This document shows positions 35,688-48,903 of a stretch of DNA of 64,000 nucleotides, in pieces (position 1 is the stretch's first letter; every line of letters begins with the position of its first letter). The stretch comes from Trichopria drosophilae (taxonomy: Eukaryota > Arthropoda > Insecta > Hymenoptera > Diapriidae). A program made the position numbers and the translations under genes. The stretch lies in the NCBI GenBank assembly GCA_030407085.1, contig CM059587.1, positions 74,327,001 to 74,391,000 of the forward strand. The letters run 5' to 3'. A model generated the notes under the pieces. It ran no database searches. It was not told where the DNA came from and worked only from the letters and a program-made list of their open reading frames with translations.

Positions 35688-35915
35688 TATAGTAGAACTT
35701 CACTTTATTGTCCTAGTCGGGGTTTTGCCTATCACTTTGTTGTTCGACAAATGCAGATCGTTTCTTGCGCACCTTCCAACCGACACAATAGGCACAACCC
35801 TGGAATTACGAAAGAGAGAAGAAGAACTAACCGTACCTGCGCTAAATACGTGAAGGGAATCTCACTAATAATGTGAAGGTGTTAACAACGTGAAGGACAA
35901 TAAAGTTCTACTATA
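35688..35915. mobile_element. 228-bp pogo/Tigger-like MITE
   Basis: The termini TATAGTAGAACTTCACTTTA and the mirror AATAAAGTTCTACTATA are inverted repeats of about 22-24 bp, flanked by or including TA. The CAGTAGAAC-type end resembles the terminal repeats of pogo/Tigger elements, which duplicate TA. GTGAAGG recurs three times inside the right half. The interior has no transposase, so it is non-autonomous. Confidence 0.6.
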
Positions 35916-36592
35916 GTAAGATTACCATTCGAAATGATTCGATCACCTACTATTTTATCTTATAACGTTCAGAGTAATTAAAATTATTACCCCTTTGAAG
36001 TATGCATATTTCTACTGATTAATTTATCTTGAAATAGCACTTGAGCATTTGTGGGTTTACTAAGTACGAATATCACATTAGAAAATGTACAATTTTGCGA
36101 CCGATTAAAATGCGCAAATTACGTCGTATTTTAAAATGGTCGGATCTTTTTACGAAAAAACGGTATCTGATCGATTAATAATGTTGTGAATAGTAAAAGA
36201 AAAATGGTTGCATCTAGTATATAACCTCAAAAGTAGGAAAAACTCCTTTTCAAGTACCTACCTAAACTCAAATAACTTAATATCCCGGTGGGCCAATGCT
36301 GACCTCAAACTCGGATTTTACATAAAAATTACATCAATACTTTTTTGTACTCTTCTGAAATTAATAGGTGCGTCATTTTGTTCAATGCAAATGTCACTTG
36401 AAATTAATTCTATTGAAATAAAAAGTATTTAGTTTGTAATAAATTTTAGGAGACGTTTAAGAAACTTTGCGATGTTACATGAACAGATGATCTTTGATAT
36501 TTGATGAGACCATGGTACTAAATATAATTAAACTATCCAATTGCGTAATTTGTCATGAATAAATGAAATTGGCGATTTACCGAATTGTCTGT
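35916..36592. other. AT-rich gene-free stretch
   Basis: The 74-codon frame at 36208-36432 has no domain or splice context. Nothing further is supported. Confidence 0.4.
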
Positions 36593-36886
36593 ACAAAAAA
36601 AAGTCTTAAAATTGTTGTATTTTGAATTCAGCATCGTGTAACACACAATTCTTATTTTGAAATTCCATTATTTTTCTTAATATAATGGAATGGATCAGCG
36701 TCTTACTTTCATATAGAACAACGTACCTTTTGGCAATTTTTTGAATTAAAATTAAACCTTTTTTGCTTGTTATACCTAATTAATTTAGTCGTACTTAAAC
36801 GATGAGTATTATTTTAAGTTCTAAGACTAAATACTAACTTAAATAAACCTTGCACGATGCTGAATGTACCATGAAAAGTCTTTTTA
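36593..36886. mobile_element. Palindromic MITE related to 7557-7927
   Basis: The outer ends AAAAAAAGTCTTAAAATTG and its diverged mirror AAAAGTCTTTTTAATTCC enclose a matched pair GAATTCAGCATCGTG / CACGATGCTGAATGTAC. The AAGTCTTAAAATT end and the following AATTCA-CATC block match the 370-bp element at 7.6 kb, so the two form a family. Confidence 0.5.
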
Positions 36887-38554
36887 ATTCCTGATTAAAT
36901 TTTACATATTTTAATTAGGACTGTTAAGTTAACAACTTAATAAAGCAATCAAAAGAGACCCCTTACTACTAATCACGGATTCTTCTAAATAGTTCTAATG
37001 GAATTCGTTTGTCTTATCATTTGTATTTAATCTCTCGATTCTAATCTTGATAGGGATATCAATTGACTAAAATTAAAGTTCTATTTTATGTATTCTTCAC
37101 CAAGTATCATTATAGAAATGAAAGAATGTTTATATAATTTTCTATTCCAATCCCGTTCTTGCTGTGTTAGTGTGTTTAGTAATTTCCCACAAGAACTTAG
37201 AAACTAGCGCCTGTGCTTACAAATTAGGATATTCAATTTAACCCTTCTATTTAGTAGTACCACAGCAGTTGAGGGCTAATTAATAATAGTAGGAAAAAGG
37301 AGTGACGAACAAAAATTTCCAAAAATGTCAAAGTACTATTAATTTACGATTATAACAATACACAAATTCATTAGTCTTGATTCCAAAATATTTATTATTA
37401 AAAAGTTAGGTCGCTACAATTATTGTTCGATTGAAATGCATCAAATCATTTATTAAAATTCTCTGGAAACTATCTGGTTATGAAAATATAAACATTCATA
37501 AATAAGTAGAAAGCAAAATAAGTTAAACAAAAATGAAAACTTCCACAGTTTGAATTGTCATTTTTCTATATTCTGATATATAAAAGAAAAGAAAATTTAA
37601 TATTCAGATTCCAAAATAAATTTATAAAAAAAATGGAATGGAAGCAAATAAATTTTTAGTTAAACGTAAAGGTTAAAGATCTTTTGCAGGAGATATTATT
37701 TAGTATCATAACGTATTATTTTTAATAAAGAATATTCATAAATTATATAGATAGTAGCCTATAACTAGATTTCCACTACCTCCGTTGTAACCGCATATTT
37801 GGAATTGCTTGTCCTGTTTCGCGCGCATCGAAGCATTCAGAAATGCACAGTTTCGACCCTGAAGACTACGCGAGACGATACAAAATTGATGCAAAATTAT
37901 ATAACTGGTTAGAATTTTTGAAATACATTTTTGTAATACCTAACAGTTTATAATTTTGAATGATTAATTTCCAATTTTACTAAATGAAATCCATCGATTC
38001 GAAATGTAAAGAATTTAGTAATATTATATTAATAAAGGAATTTAATAAATTCTTGAAGAAAAATTCTAAAATTTTAACGAAAACTTTGAACTTTTGATTA
38101 ATGGCGAGATTAGAGCGAGGCTGCGCGCGTAGAAATTTCCCCCAAGCTTCTCGATCCTATTTAAGACCCGCATGCGAACGAGGTAGTTTTTCCACTTATT
38201 AGGATTCAGTCACTTGTGAAAAATAAGCGATATGTAGCTTCGTGTTATTTGCTTTCTGTGATTCGTCAAAACTTAATTAGTAAAAAATGCTAATTTATAA
38301 ATGCAGTATAATCTATTGATGAATTGCAAATTTTATTTCCATATGTCCAAGAAAATTTTATATTTGTATGCTATTTCGGAAATATTATTTAATTATTGAT
38401 ATAAAGAGAATTTTTGCGTTTCTCAAATGATCACAATTTGTGTATGAATAGAATAATTTTTTTAAAATTATCTGCATTTTAGTAACGTACAATATGTTAA
38501 AATTATTTCATCGTATGACAATTTGATGTAATGTAATAGAATATTATGCAACAA
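36887..38554. other. Mostly AT-rich DNA with a GC-raised island
   Basis: 37765-38250 contains CpG-bearing patches (TTTCGCGCGCATCG at about 37818, GGCTGCGCGCGTAG at about 38120). A plus-strand frame through the first patch is open from about 37763 to the TAA at 37951-37953, with an ATG at 37843 (36 residues, MHSFDPEDYARRYKID onward). No family is recognised; it may be an exon or element remnant. Confidence 0.3.
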
Positions 38555-38720
38555 GGGCGCAATTATCGATCTTGAACGAGTGCGAAGTTTATCGCTCGAG
38601 CGAAGCGAGGGTTTTTGATACGACCGGCATGTTGAGTTCGATAATTTGCGCCCGAAGATTTCATCGCAGGGCGCAAAGTCGAGTTCTACTCCCGGAGTGT
38701 TAAAAAGAAAAGTATTTTTT
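38541..38720. repeat. CpG-rich palindromic interspersed repeat
   Basis: GGGCGCAATTATCGATCTT (38555-38573) is mirrored by GTTCGATAATTTGCGCCC (38636-38653), enclosing GCTCGAGCGAAGCGAG. It starts with ATATTATGCAACAAGGGCGC, a motif shared with repeats at 7.4 and 63.7 kb. It is much more CpG-rich than its surroundings, which suggests recent arrival or conservation. The 90-codon minus-strand frame across it has no domain. Confidence 0.55.
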
Positions 38721-41034
38721 ACTTCTAAAAGCGTAGACAACTTTTTATGAGTTTGTATTTCGCAATGAGTTACAGGGACAATATTTGAATTTTGTGTGCT
38801 ATAAACAAAATGTTATAAACTTTAGTAAATGCTGCCCAGTTAAAATGAAATATTTTGTATTTTTTATTTATTAAATATAGTAGGCAGTACTAGTTAATCT
38901 TAGTTAGTACTAAAGCTTTGATTCAAATTGGATAATGCACGATTTAGTTAAGGTTAGTAACCATTTTTTTCTAAGTCCAGTTTTCTTAGTTCAATTAAAA
39001 CTTAAGATAATTTCTTCTATAGCACAATGCATATTAAAAAAATGAAGACTATATAATTTTGTTCGTATCAATGCGAGATTATGTCAAAATATTTTATACA
39101 CATTATGAAAAACTGACATATATAATGTTTTATATAAGCGCTATTCTTTTCAAAGACATTATATGAAGGATAATTAAGAAACCGCATCAATTGTTTTGTT
39201 AGAATTTGTCATTTTGATATCAAGAAACATCTTTGAATTAAATCTGCCCTTAAAATAGAATTATTCAGTATTTAAATTCAACCATTATTACTATACTTTG
39301 CAGTACACATTTTATTACAGTAAAAAAGAAGAATTTTAATTAAAAGCATTTTGATTTGTAAACAAACCTGTAAGTACTTTTGGAAATTTTAGTATACCGT
39401 TTAGTGTTTTTACCTCTTTTAATTATAAAAATTTAAATACAGATTGTAATAGTTAAACTCAAATACATGATCCAGAAAATCGGTGATATTCTGTTTGATA
39501 TTGCACTTTTAAAGATTTAAAGTCTCCGTTCGTATTAAATGCGGTTTTACAATATCCTTTAAGAAGCTTTTCAATATGTATCTGGATATTAAATGGATAC
39601 AAATTAAACTTATGCTATAAAGTCATACGAAATAGAAAGTTATTAAAATTTGCTCTTGAGATTATGATGTCTAATCCGTTTCCATTTCCTGTCTACAATT
39701 ACTTTAATGACGAATGAATTTCGATTCTTTATTAGCAGTTTTCTTTGATTCTAAGCTACAATTTCTTATTATTTAATATCAGTATGTTGACAAACATGGA
39801 AAAAACAATATTGCAAATTTAATTAAATATTTATTAGGATAGCAGCAACCCAATATGTTCTTGAATGTAGGAAATAATTTCTTAAACCAAGCGATATTTA
39901 TTTCAAGGATCAAACATTTGTTAAATAAAAGAAAATATTTTCTTAATTCAAATGAAAATTTATTATTGTATTATATTAATAAATATTTAGTTGCTTGAAC
40001 AAACATTTCCCTAGCAATTTACACAATATAATTATTTATAAGCATTTTTAATCTTTCTATAAAAAAAGTGTTCTTAATCACTTAATTTTTCTTAAGCAAC
40101 GAGGAATTATAATTATATTCAGAATTAACATCTTGCTCTTCAAAGAAGCATAACTTAAAGTGTTATAAAGATCCTTAAATTAAACTTAAAACTTGTAAGT
40201 TCTAAAACATCTTATAGCTCATGTTTTAGAAAAATAAATAAAAATCTGATCTTAATTACGTCCAATTTTGCAGTGGTTGTATTTTGTGTAAAAAAAATTT
40301 CGAAAAAAATGTGCAAAGAAGCACTTCGATGTAAAATTAATAGTTTTCAGAATCTTTTATTAGATTTTTCAAAAAAATGCAACCGTGCATAATTACTTAA
40401 TTTGTTTTGTCATTCAAAATGAGCCACGACAACCCGAAAAAATGGACGAAAACTTATAATATTTATTTGAAAAAGAAAGACGTTCGAAAAAATGTTGCTG
40501 CATAAAAAGTTCTTAAAATTCGTGAAAGCTCAAAGTTTTACAATGAAATCATAACAAAAAATTTCTTATTCCTTCCAAAATTCAATTTCAATTTCAATTT
40601 CAAAGTCTCAAAAGAAATACAACCGTTTTATTTATTTGAATATTTTGGATTTGTAACGTTATTTATATTTAATTTTAAAGTTTAAAATGAAACATTTCTC
40701 AAAGTCGCCCAACAAATTCGTTTTCAAATTCCGTTTATCACAGATATCCTCCACAACCATAAACGTGTCCTACTTCCAATGCAATAGTCGTCCACGGACA
40801 GCATTCTGTTTTGTTCTTGGAAGATGTATCACTTGTTATTGATTGCGAATTTGTTTTACCCAACTCGATAACCTTGAACGTTTTCTCATTTCCCAAACGG
40901 ACAATAATACTATTTGAAAGCAGTAATATCGTTAAAATTGCAATTTTGGTTCATAGCATTTCTTTTTTTAATCAATAATAGTAAAAAAAGGATTATTAGT
41001 CATAGTGTGATAACATTTAATATATACATATTCT
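38721..41034. other. AT-rich gene-free stretch
   Basis: No coding exon or RNA gene is seen. A short hexamer repeat (TTCAAT, nearly four units) lies at 40581-40602. Confidence 0.4.
40581..40602. repeat. (TTCAAT)n microsatellite
   Basis: Three and two-thirds perfect units of TTCAAT. Low functional significance. Confidence 0.8.
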
Positions 41035-41441
41035 GGGAGAACCTCAAAAACCCGACTAATCACAAAACAGACACATAAAAAATCCGACATTAAAAAACCA
41101 GACATTTCAAGAAACAGAAATTAAAAAAACCAGACATTTCAAAACACAGAGACTCAAAACCATATTCTGAAAATGTAATTAATGATTGACTTCTAAATGT
41201 GTTTAATAAATAATCCGGGGTTGACCTTCAAATGATCTTCAACATTAATATAATAAAATATGGGGTACCCCTCAAAAATGTTTGACCTTGAAATAACCTT
41301 CCAGTGACACCTCAAGGACGGCGACCTGAGATCATTTTTTTTATGTAGTGAACGCACCATCGGAAGTGCCTGTATTTTTAAATGTTTAGTTTTTGACGTG
41401 TCTGTTTTGTGATTTAATTGTCGGCTTTTTAGGGGTACCCC
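41035..41441. mobile_element. GTCGG-type hairpin element, copy C, interrupted
   Basis: The left end GGGAGAACCTCAAAAACCCG, with AATCACAAAACAGACAC, and the right end GTGTCTGTTTTGTGATTTAA, with GTCGGCTTTTTAGGGG, match the copy at 5024-5270. The centre (about 41165-41385) is unlike the micro-repeat: it contains GGTACCCC at about 41263 and several TGACCTTNAAATNACCTTC-like words, so another sequence has inserted or converted the middle. The 148-codon minus-strand frame spanning it is incidental. Confidence 0.6.
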
Positions 41442-44400
41442 ACATTCTAGTATATTATTCTGTATATGTTTACACAAATGCTTTTTAGAATAAATAGAAT
41501 ACATTAAAGTTCGAAATAGCAATCGTCGATGTCGAAAAGATACAACGAAATAATTAAAAATATCAATGCTTGTAAAATTTTGAAAATATCTAACGATTAA
41601 ACTTTTGTTGCAATTGGCAAAGTAATTACAGAATAACAATAATTATATAATATTACACATACGACGTCCATTTTGTCCATAAATTCCTATACATTTTAAT
41701 TAGTCAACGTGAATAATTTGAAGCAGAAAGATCAAACGGATTTATTTATGTTTCTTAACTAATCTGATCATTTTGAAAACCAGAAAATCAATAATGCTTT
41801 ATTTCAAGTTAGAGATAAATTGCATACTTTGTTTACAAGTCGTTGATAATAACATATTATATACGTGTACATTTTCATTTCGATATTGGATACTGGATGA
41901 TTTCCGCGGCATTAATAGTTATCCTTATCAAGTAATTACTAACCATACTATTTATTTCAATTTAATGTAATAATAATAAGCACAATGTCTATATGGACAA
42001 ATCTCTAAAATTTTTAATATTTGACTTCAGAAACAAATAAATAAATGTTTAGTGCACACTAACTAAACTTATTTTGGCGTGTTAGTGTGGCGTATATATG
42101 TATAAGAAGTAAGAAAAATCTGAGTGTTAACTAGTGAAAGAACAGTGTTATCTATAAAAATGTTTTTGTTGTTAGAATGAAATTTTAGAATTTGTAGCTT
42201 GCACGACTTTCATTTACTGTTCTCCTTGACCTTTAGTGAACAAAATTGAACATAAGAAGGTCATAGCCTCATTTTTTAGGATTTTTATGTAATAAATACT
42301 ATAGATATAGAATTTGAAGAAATAAATTTTATTTTATTAAAAAATTAACAAAATTACTTACCAACCAAAAAAGTATGTTTAACACACATTGTGTTACTCC
42401 TTTTTTTAAATGCGTACCAAGCTTCGAAGTTGACCTTAAGTTTTTTGGAAAAGATTCAAAGATATATGTTTTGAGAAAAATAAGTATGAATTCTTAAATT
42501 TATTGAAAGTAGAGACGATCCTATCCAAAAGAGTAACTTTTCATTTTTTAGAAAAACAAACTTTATACTTAGTTTACTATTTATATTGGATTTTAAGTAC
42601 ACTGTAAAGAGTAATTGAAAAGCAAAGTATGAAAATTTTTAAATATTTAAAAAAAATGTTTTTACGACTAGTAAAATCCAATTAATATGCAAATTTCACT
42701 ACATATAGTTAACATTATGATCATTTTATTCAAGGAACAATATGTGGGGCACGAATCCACTTATAAAATCTGACAGCAATTATTTCAATTGCAGGGTGAA
42801 ATCTATTTTAAAAATTGTTAAATCGATAGTTGAACCAATCTTTGAGCAATATCGATTTCAAATCGCAACACCATCTAGATTTAATAATTAATATTTATAT
42901 CATTTTGTTTTCTTTAGAATTTATTATGGCAGTATCTAGAAGGAAATGTTTCCTGCCAGCATCACGTTTATTACACCCAGCCAAGTAATGACAACTTTTT
43001 CCTACAATTATATTTCAGTGAAAGATTGATCAAGAATTTAGTTAGTGAATTTTTCTCTACGAAAAATGATACTCATTGGATTGAAAAATCCAAATCTCAC
43101 GTGGCTTTTTTTTTAAATGTCTATTTTAAAAACATTAAACAAATTTCAAAGTACATCTGTCAAGTTATTTCATGTTTCATAAAACAAGTTTTGTAATATT
43201 CTATAACGTACCTAAATAGAAATGTAATATTTCTAGTATTTTTCAGAATAATTTTGACAACATTTTCCATGAATCTCAAATTTAATACTTGTAACGTCAG
43301 TAATATTTTACTCATATGCTATAAGTATTAATTGTGAGCATATCATGTTATATAACCTTGGCAATAGTGGGGTTAAAAAAAATGTTTTTGCTTACCTTCG
43401 AGTAAGTACTTTGAGAATATCGAGAAAAAGATTTTGTTTAAGACGTATTTTTTATTTTTGTTGAACGCCGAAAGCGCTCACTTATTTTCTCTCGAAATTT
43501 TCGATGAACAAAACAAAGTATGAAAACTCAAGACTTCATCGATGCCAACCATGTACCTCTAAGTTTTTGAGGCCGTTCTGAAAACAGAATTGGGGTATGT
43601 AAAAATATATAGAAATTTTTGTGCTGGGAATTTTATGATCTACATCTTTGGTTCATGACACTTTTTCGTTAGATTTATCTTTTTCAAAATAAGTTAAAAA
43701 TAATAAAAGTAATGCATTTTTATATGGTTTGACCTTGATAATGACCTCTTCGCCAACTTTCACTGTGATATTCGTATTTAGCGCACCAAACGTAATTTTA
43801 GAGAGACTGAAGTTATGAGACTTTTGAGAAAAAGTATATCCAAACGTTTATTACATGTATAAAAAGCGCATCTTCTTCCACAAATTTCTCACAATGGTTC
43901 TTTTTTATTTTGTTACTGAAACCCTTAGTAAAAAATAAAGGTATGGATTTTGCTAAACTTTAATTTCATGAAAAACAACGGTGACAAATAGTGTCAGAAT
44001 AGAAAGATTAAAACATTTTTTTACTCATAACATAGCTGAAAATTTACGTACGGGACCCCTTAAAAAATAAGAAAACCATAAAATGTCCTTTGTTTATTCA
44101 AATGTTTCGCTAACAACACTAAGAAAAAAATTATATAATAGAATTACTTCTCAATTTGTTCGAATTATGTAATTAAAATATACTATAACCGAGTTCATAA
44201 CGTTCAAATTAATTATTTTTAGTTGGATGACATTTCTTCAATTAGAGTAACATTAACGTGAATCAGACAAAGGAGTATTATTTTTTATTTTGTTGCGATA
44301 TTTTCATTGTTCAGAAAAATATAATATAAGTTTTTCCTTCCTTTTGCTATTAAATCTAAAATTCGTGAATGTATTGAGTATTGAAATTTAAACTTGTGAA

Positions 44401-46072
44401 AAATCTTTTAACCATCCTCATTCTAGGGTTGTTAAATGAAATAATGAATTTTCTTCTTACTTTTGAGTCAAATCTTAAAAAACATCGGAGAAAAATGAAC
44501 CCAAGTTTTTATTTTAATTGATATTAACCCGATCCATTTTTTAATTTATTTGTGATTATTTAATGTGGACTCATGCTTTAAATTCAGCCAAATCTACTTT
44601 TCATATACGTTTGGTCAAATTCTTTTTCCAGCGGTTTATTACAAGGCATTTTATGTGGAAACCATTAAAAAATATGATATTGAAAAACTTATAACATATT
44701 TTTCCGGTGAAATATAGCAGCATAATAGAAAATGGGTTTCCTTGTTAATGTTAATCCAATTTAAAAATGTAATTCAATTATAAATATACTACATATGTTT
44801 CGAAAAATTTGAAAAATAGTTATAAAATATTCTGAGATCATTGTCTGACATTCTGAACACTTTATATTTTATAATCTGAACGAAGAATTCCTTAAATTAT
44901 CGGAGACATCCCACATGTAAGAATCCATGAATTCAATTTATATATAATATTTATAAATGACTATTAAAAATGCTATTCCCTTCTGTAAGCTGTAACAAGA
45001 CTAAGATGGTTAACATTTAAATATTCAGAAAAGTGTAGGATGTCCTCATGAGCATTTTTTATATGAGTGAACAAAATATTTTCGGATTGACCCCACAAGA
45101 CATTTCGATTACGATGAAAGAATATTCTTACATATTTTTTTGGTTTGTAATAAAATTTTTGCGAAATATTCTGGAGCTTTTACACAAGAATTTGGAATGC
45201 GACATTTTTCGAATATATTAAGAATCATACGTCGTATGAAATATTTTCATACATGTGTGATATAATATGTTCTACATTTCATTCGAAATATTCTACTTAA
45301 TACCTCAAATGAAGTGTATCCAAAATGGTTCATATTAAGTATTTCAATTTATTGATTCTCGAATCTTAATCGTCGAAACTATTCTGAAAATATCTCAATA
45401 ATATCTCAATATGTTTTATGGCACGCTTGTGAAATTCTGTGGAATTCTAGACAATTTGTATTTCTGAGGATTCTTGTGATGGCATTACACTATTCCGGAT
45501 TTCTTTTAAAACGGAAGCAGTAACAATAAATTATACTGTTGACCAATTAGTTTTTGCTGTTCTCCTAAAAGAACAAGACAAGCTTATTGATCAATGCTAG
45601 GAAATTCTTTAGGAAAGGATGATATATCACACCCATATGCCTATTGAAAGGAAAGTCGATAAAAACAGCTTGACGCGGTGTAGTGCGAACAATATAGAGA
45701 TGTCATGTTCACAAGGCATACATGTCGACTGCGTTCGTTGACGCAGAAGGAAGCTTTATTAACGTATTTCACGTAAAATTAGCAAAATACAAGAATGGGC
45801 AATAGTAAAAGATTTGATGAATTCTTCATTGAAGTTGTATGCTAATGATTCCAACATCAAAACACTTTCAGAAAGAGTGATCTTTAATCTTATAGTTGTC
45901 ATTTATGAAAACGATCAATTGAACATTTCTTCAGATTTATTATACGCTATGAGTTCTGATGTTAAATTCCCTATTTAAAAATGTGATCAGAAACAAAATA
46001 ACTACTCTTGTTATGGACAAAAATGGATTGCATTTCTATATATTTCGATCTGATGTCCACGATTTCAAGTAT
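41442..46072. other. Long AT-rich gene-free stretch
   Basis: TGACCTT-bearing blocks near 42225-42480 and 43730-43870 look like diverged copies of one interspersed repeat that also contributes to the insert at 41.2 kb. 45600-45780 is slightly GC-raised with no open frame of note. No gene is supported. Confidence 0.4.
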
Positions 46073-46563
46073 GGGGTGTGGGTCGAAAAACCAATATTCA
46101 AAAAGTCGACAGGCAAATAGTTGACATGTAAAAAAACCGACAGTCTAAAAGCTGACAATAGAAAAACGAATTGTTATAATACCGAGAGTCACATAATCGA
46201 AACTTCGAAGAACCGATTGCCAAAAAAACGACAGTCAAAAAGCCGACACATAAAAAAACAGACACATCGACAAGCGGGTAGTCAATTATTGAAGTGTCAG
46301 TTTTTTTAATGTCGGCTTTTAGATTTCGGTTTTTTGTCAGTCGTTTCTTCGAAATGTCGGTTATTTGATTATCAGTATCATAACATTTCAGTTTTTATAC
46401 GGTCGGTTTTTTTAATATACGTTTCTTGATTGTGTCGGTTTTTCTACTATCGGCTTTTTGACGTGTCGGCAGTTTGCCTGTCGGTTTTAGGAATGTCGGA
46501 TTTTTCGCCGCCAGTTTTTTGCCTGTCTACTTTTTGGTTTGTTGGTTTTTCGATCCGCACCCT
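46073..46563. mobile_element. GTCGG-type hairpin element, copy D, full length
   Basis: This is the longest copy, 491 bp. It opens with GGGGTGTGGGTCGAAAAACC and closes with the mirror GGTTTTTCGATCCGCACCC. The left half is a run of AAAA-CCGACA units and the right half a run of TGTCGGTTTTTTGA units, with the switch near 46270-46310. Dozens of 12-15-bp units make nearly the whole element self-complementary. There is no coding capacity. Together with the copies at 5.0, 5.3 and 41.0 kb this defines a dispersed family. Confidence 0.75.
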
Positions 46564-48903
46564 CAAGCAGGGTTTATATGCGCTCTGGTGATTCTATTGT
46601 ATTAGATTATTTATCTCGTAGACAGCTATGGTTTGCAATGAAGAATACATGAATAATTAATGTTATTAAGACCATCGAAATTTCGCAAACAGATTAGCAT
46701 GTGTTTTTAGAAGTACTTGGTTTAAATTATTTACTTGGTCTTCGAAGTGAAGTTAGCAACTTTCGGGTGCTATGTAGTTGAATGATAACGTTCAGATTAA
46801 CATTTCAGAGTTAACAATTAATAATTAACTATCAACAAATAGGATTTACAACTATTAGTCAGGATGTTCATTAATAACTTGTTGAGGCTTACGCTCTTCT
46901 TCATAATCGTCTTAAGGTTCAAAAGAATTAGGCATTAAAGTATATTCGCAAGGGTTTATTATTTAATATAAAAAATTATGAAAAGAAGCAAAATAGGATA
47001 GAAAAAATTCATACGAAGCTACAAAAAAAGTTGTATTTTTTACCTTTGTTTCATCTGAGGTCGATGAAACTACAAATCTGTTCTTATTAAATATACCAAA
47101 CAATATATGGAAATGTCATATTTGCAAACATAATAAAATTGTCCCAATTCCGAGTATTGTTACTGACAGTTTTTGTTCAGGCTTAAATCACTTTTGGATG
47201 AAAAATATATGAAATTTATTGATGAAATAATTCTAGATTGATAGAATTTTCATACATTTTTAGCTACTTACTAAACCCAAGGCAGGATATATATGTCATA
47301 AGCAGCCCCTAAGCAAACTTGTAAAACTCATTGTTACGATCCTTATGAACATTACCATTTTATAAAACAACTTTTTTTTACAGTATAAAATTATGTAATT
47401 TTTTGTCGTAGAAAAATTTATAGAATTAGTTTGAAAAGTGTTTCGAATTAATCTCGAAGCTGAAAAAAATAAAATATATTACCTGATTTTCTACTTTTCT
47501 AATTACTTTCTATTCTCGAGGTCGCTGTTAAAGTTTCTATGATCAAAATTGAGTTGCAGCACTCAGGAATTCCAATATGGCGCAAAATTCTAACATTTCA
47601 AAAAATAGGATATATTGCTTGTTAACAATTTTTTTCATTTACAAGAATATTTGTATTCTATTTAAATTATAAAGAAACGTTACGAATAGTCAACTAAAAA
47701 AAGTTATTGTTATACTCCACTTCATTTGTAACGACTTCAAAATGGCGTCTGCAATGAAAATTTCTTTGAAAAAATGCTAACTCAAACATGCAGTAATATG
47801 CTGGATGTTTCAGCTATTTTAAACTATATTTTGAGAATTTTTTATATCAATTTTGCAGAATTTTCGAGTAAAGAAATTCAAACTTTTATAGTTTAGGATT
47901 TTCCCCGTCAAAAGCCATGAACTTTCGAGGAAAATTACAAGGAACAAAAAATGTATAATTTTTTCAAAATTGTTCGTATATATACTCAAAATATTGCTTA
48001 AAGAATATGAAATAAAACTACTGTATATTCGATGATTTTAAGAACATTTTATGTTTTCGTTTTTAAAACAAAGCTCATAGCTTTTGAGTTAGAGAGTCCA
48101 AGAATTTTTCAAATAAATTTTTATTTGGGACATCAGTTTTAGATGATTAAAATAAAGTAGGGTATAACATTTTTATTATTACTATTTTTTAATCATTTTC
48201 ATTGTTAACATGGTTTACTAAAAAAATTATTTGTTTGTATTTTTTCAAATGAAGAAAATTATTTAATTTCAACCAATTCAAACAAAAATTCATATACGCA
48301 GTGTTTTCATAATGGATAATACTTAAGTGAGATGTTTACTATCATTAAAAGGTTGTTAAACAGGTTGTGCGATTAACTAATTACGATAATACAAGTCTTA
48401 AGTTATTCAATGTCAATTATATGAAGTTACGTCAAGTATCGAATTAATTGGACATCATGATTTTATTCACATTTGCGTTTTTCTATTTATGTCAGAGCCA
48501 TACATTAATTGATTTCAGTTCAATCTCAGTATAAAAGTTGATATGATGTCATTACACTGGTATAATTAATTGAATACTTATAAAATATGGAATATTCGAT
48601 TTGCATACTTTATCAAATTGCCTTCCGTAAGCTACTTACAAAATCATATTAAATATATCTCCTTTGAGGTCCTGTATGTATAAGGTAGACTAATTTAAAC
48701 TCTAGAGAAATTCAATTGCGTGTAATCATGACACATATAATGAATCTGTTGTGGTTTTAATGGTTAGTTGTTAAGTGTAATTGTCATAATTACACCGGAC
48801 CACAATAAAAAACTTATAATTTTTATTTCTAATTTATATAATTTATTTAAAATATTATATTTTCAATATAAAAATATTAATTCAATTATAGGTCATGTGC
48901 AAG
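46564..48903. other. AT-rich gene-free stretch
   Basis: No coding exon, RNA gene or repeat boundary is recognised. Confidence 0.4.

Noticed and set aside
41193..41639. 148-codon minus-strand open frame, one of the longest in the window
   Set aside because: It runs through the interrupted GTCGG-type hairpin element and its insert, has low-complexity AT codons and no domain. Its boundaries are unrelated to splice sites.
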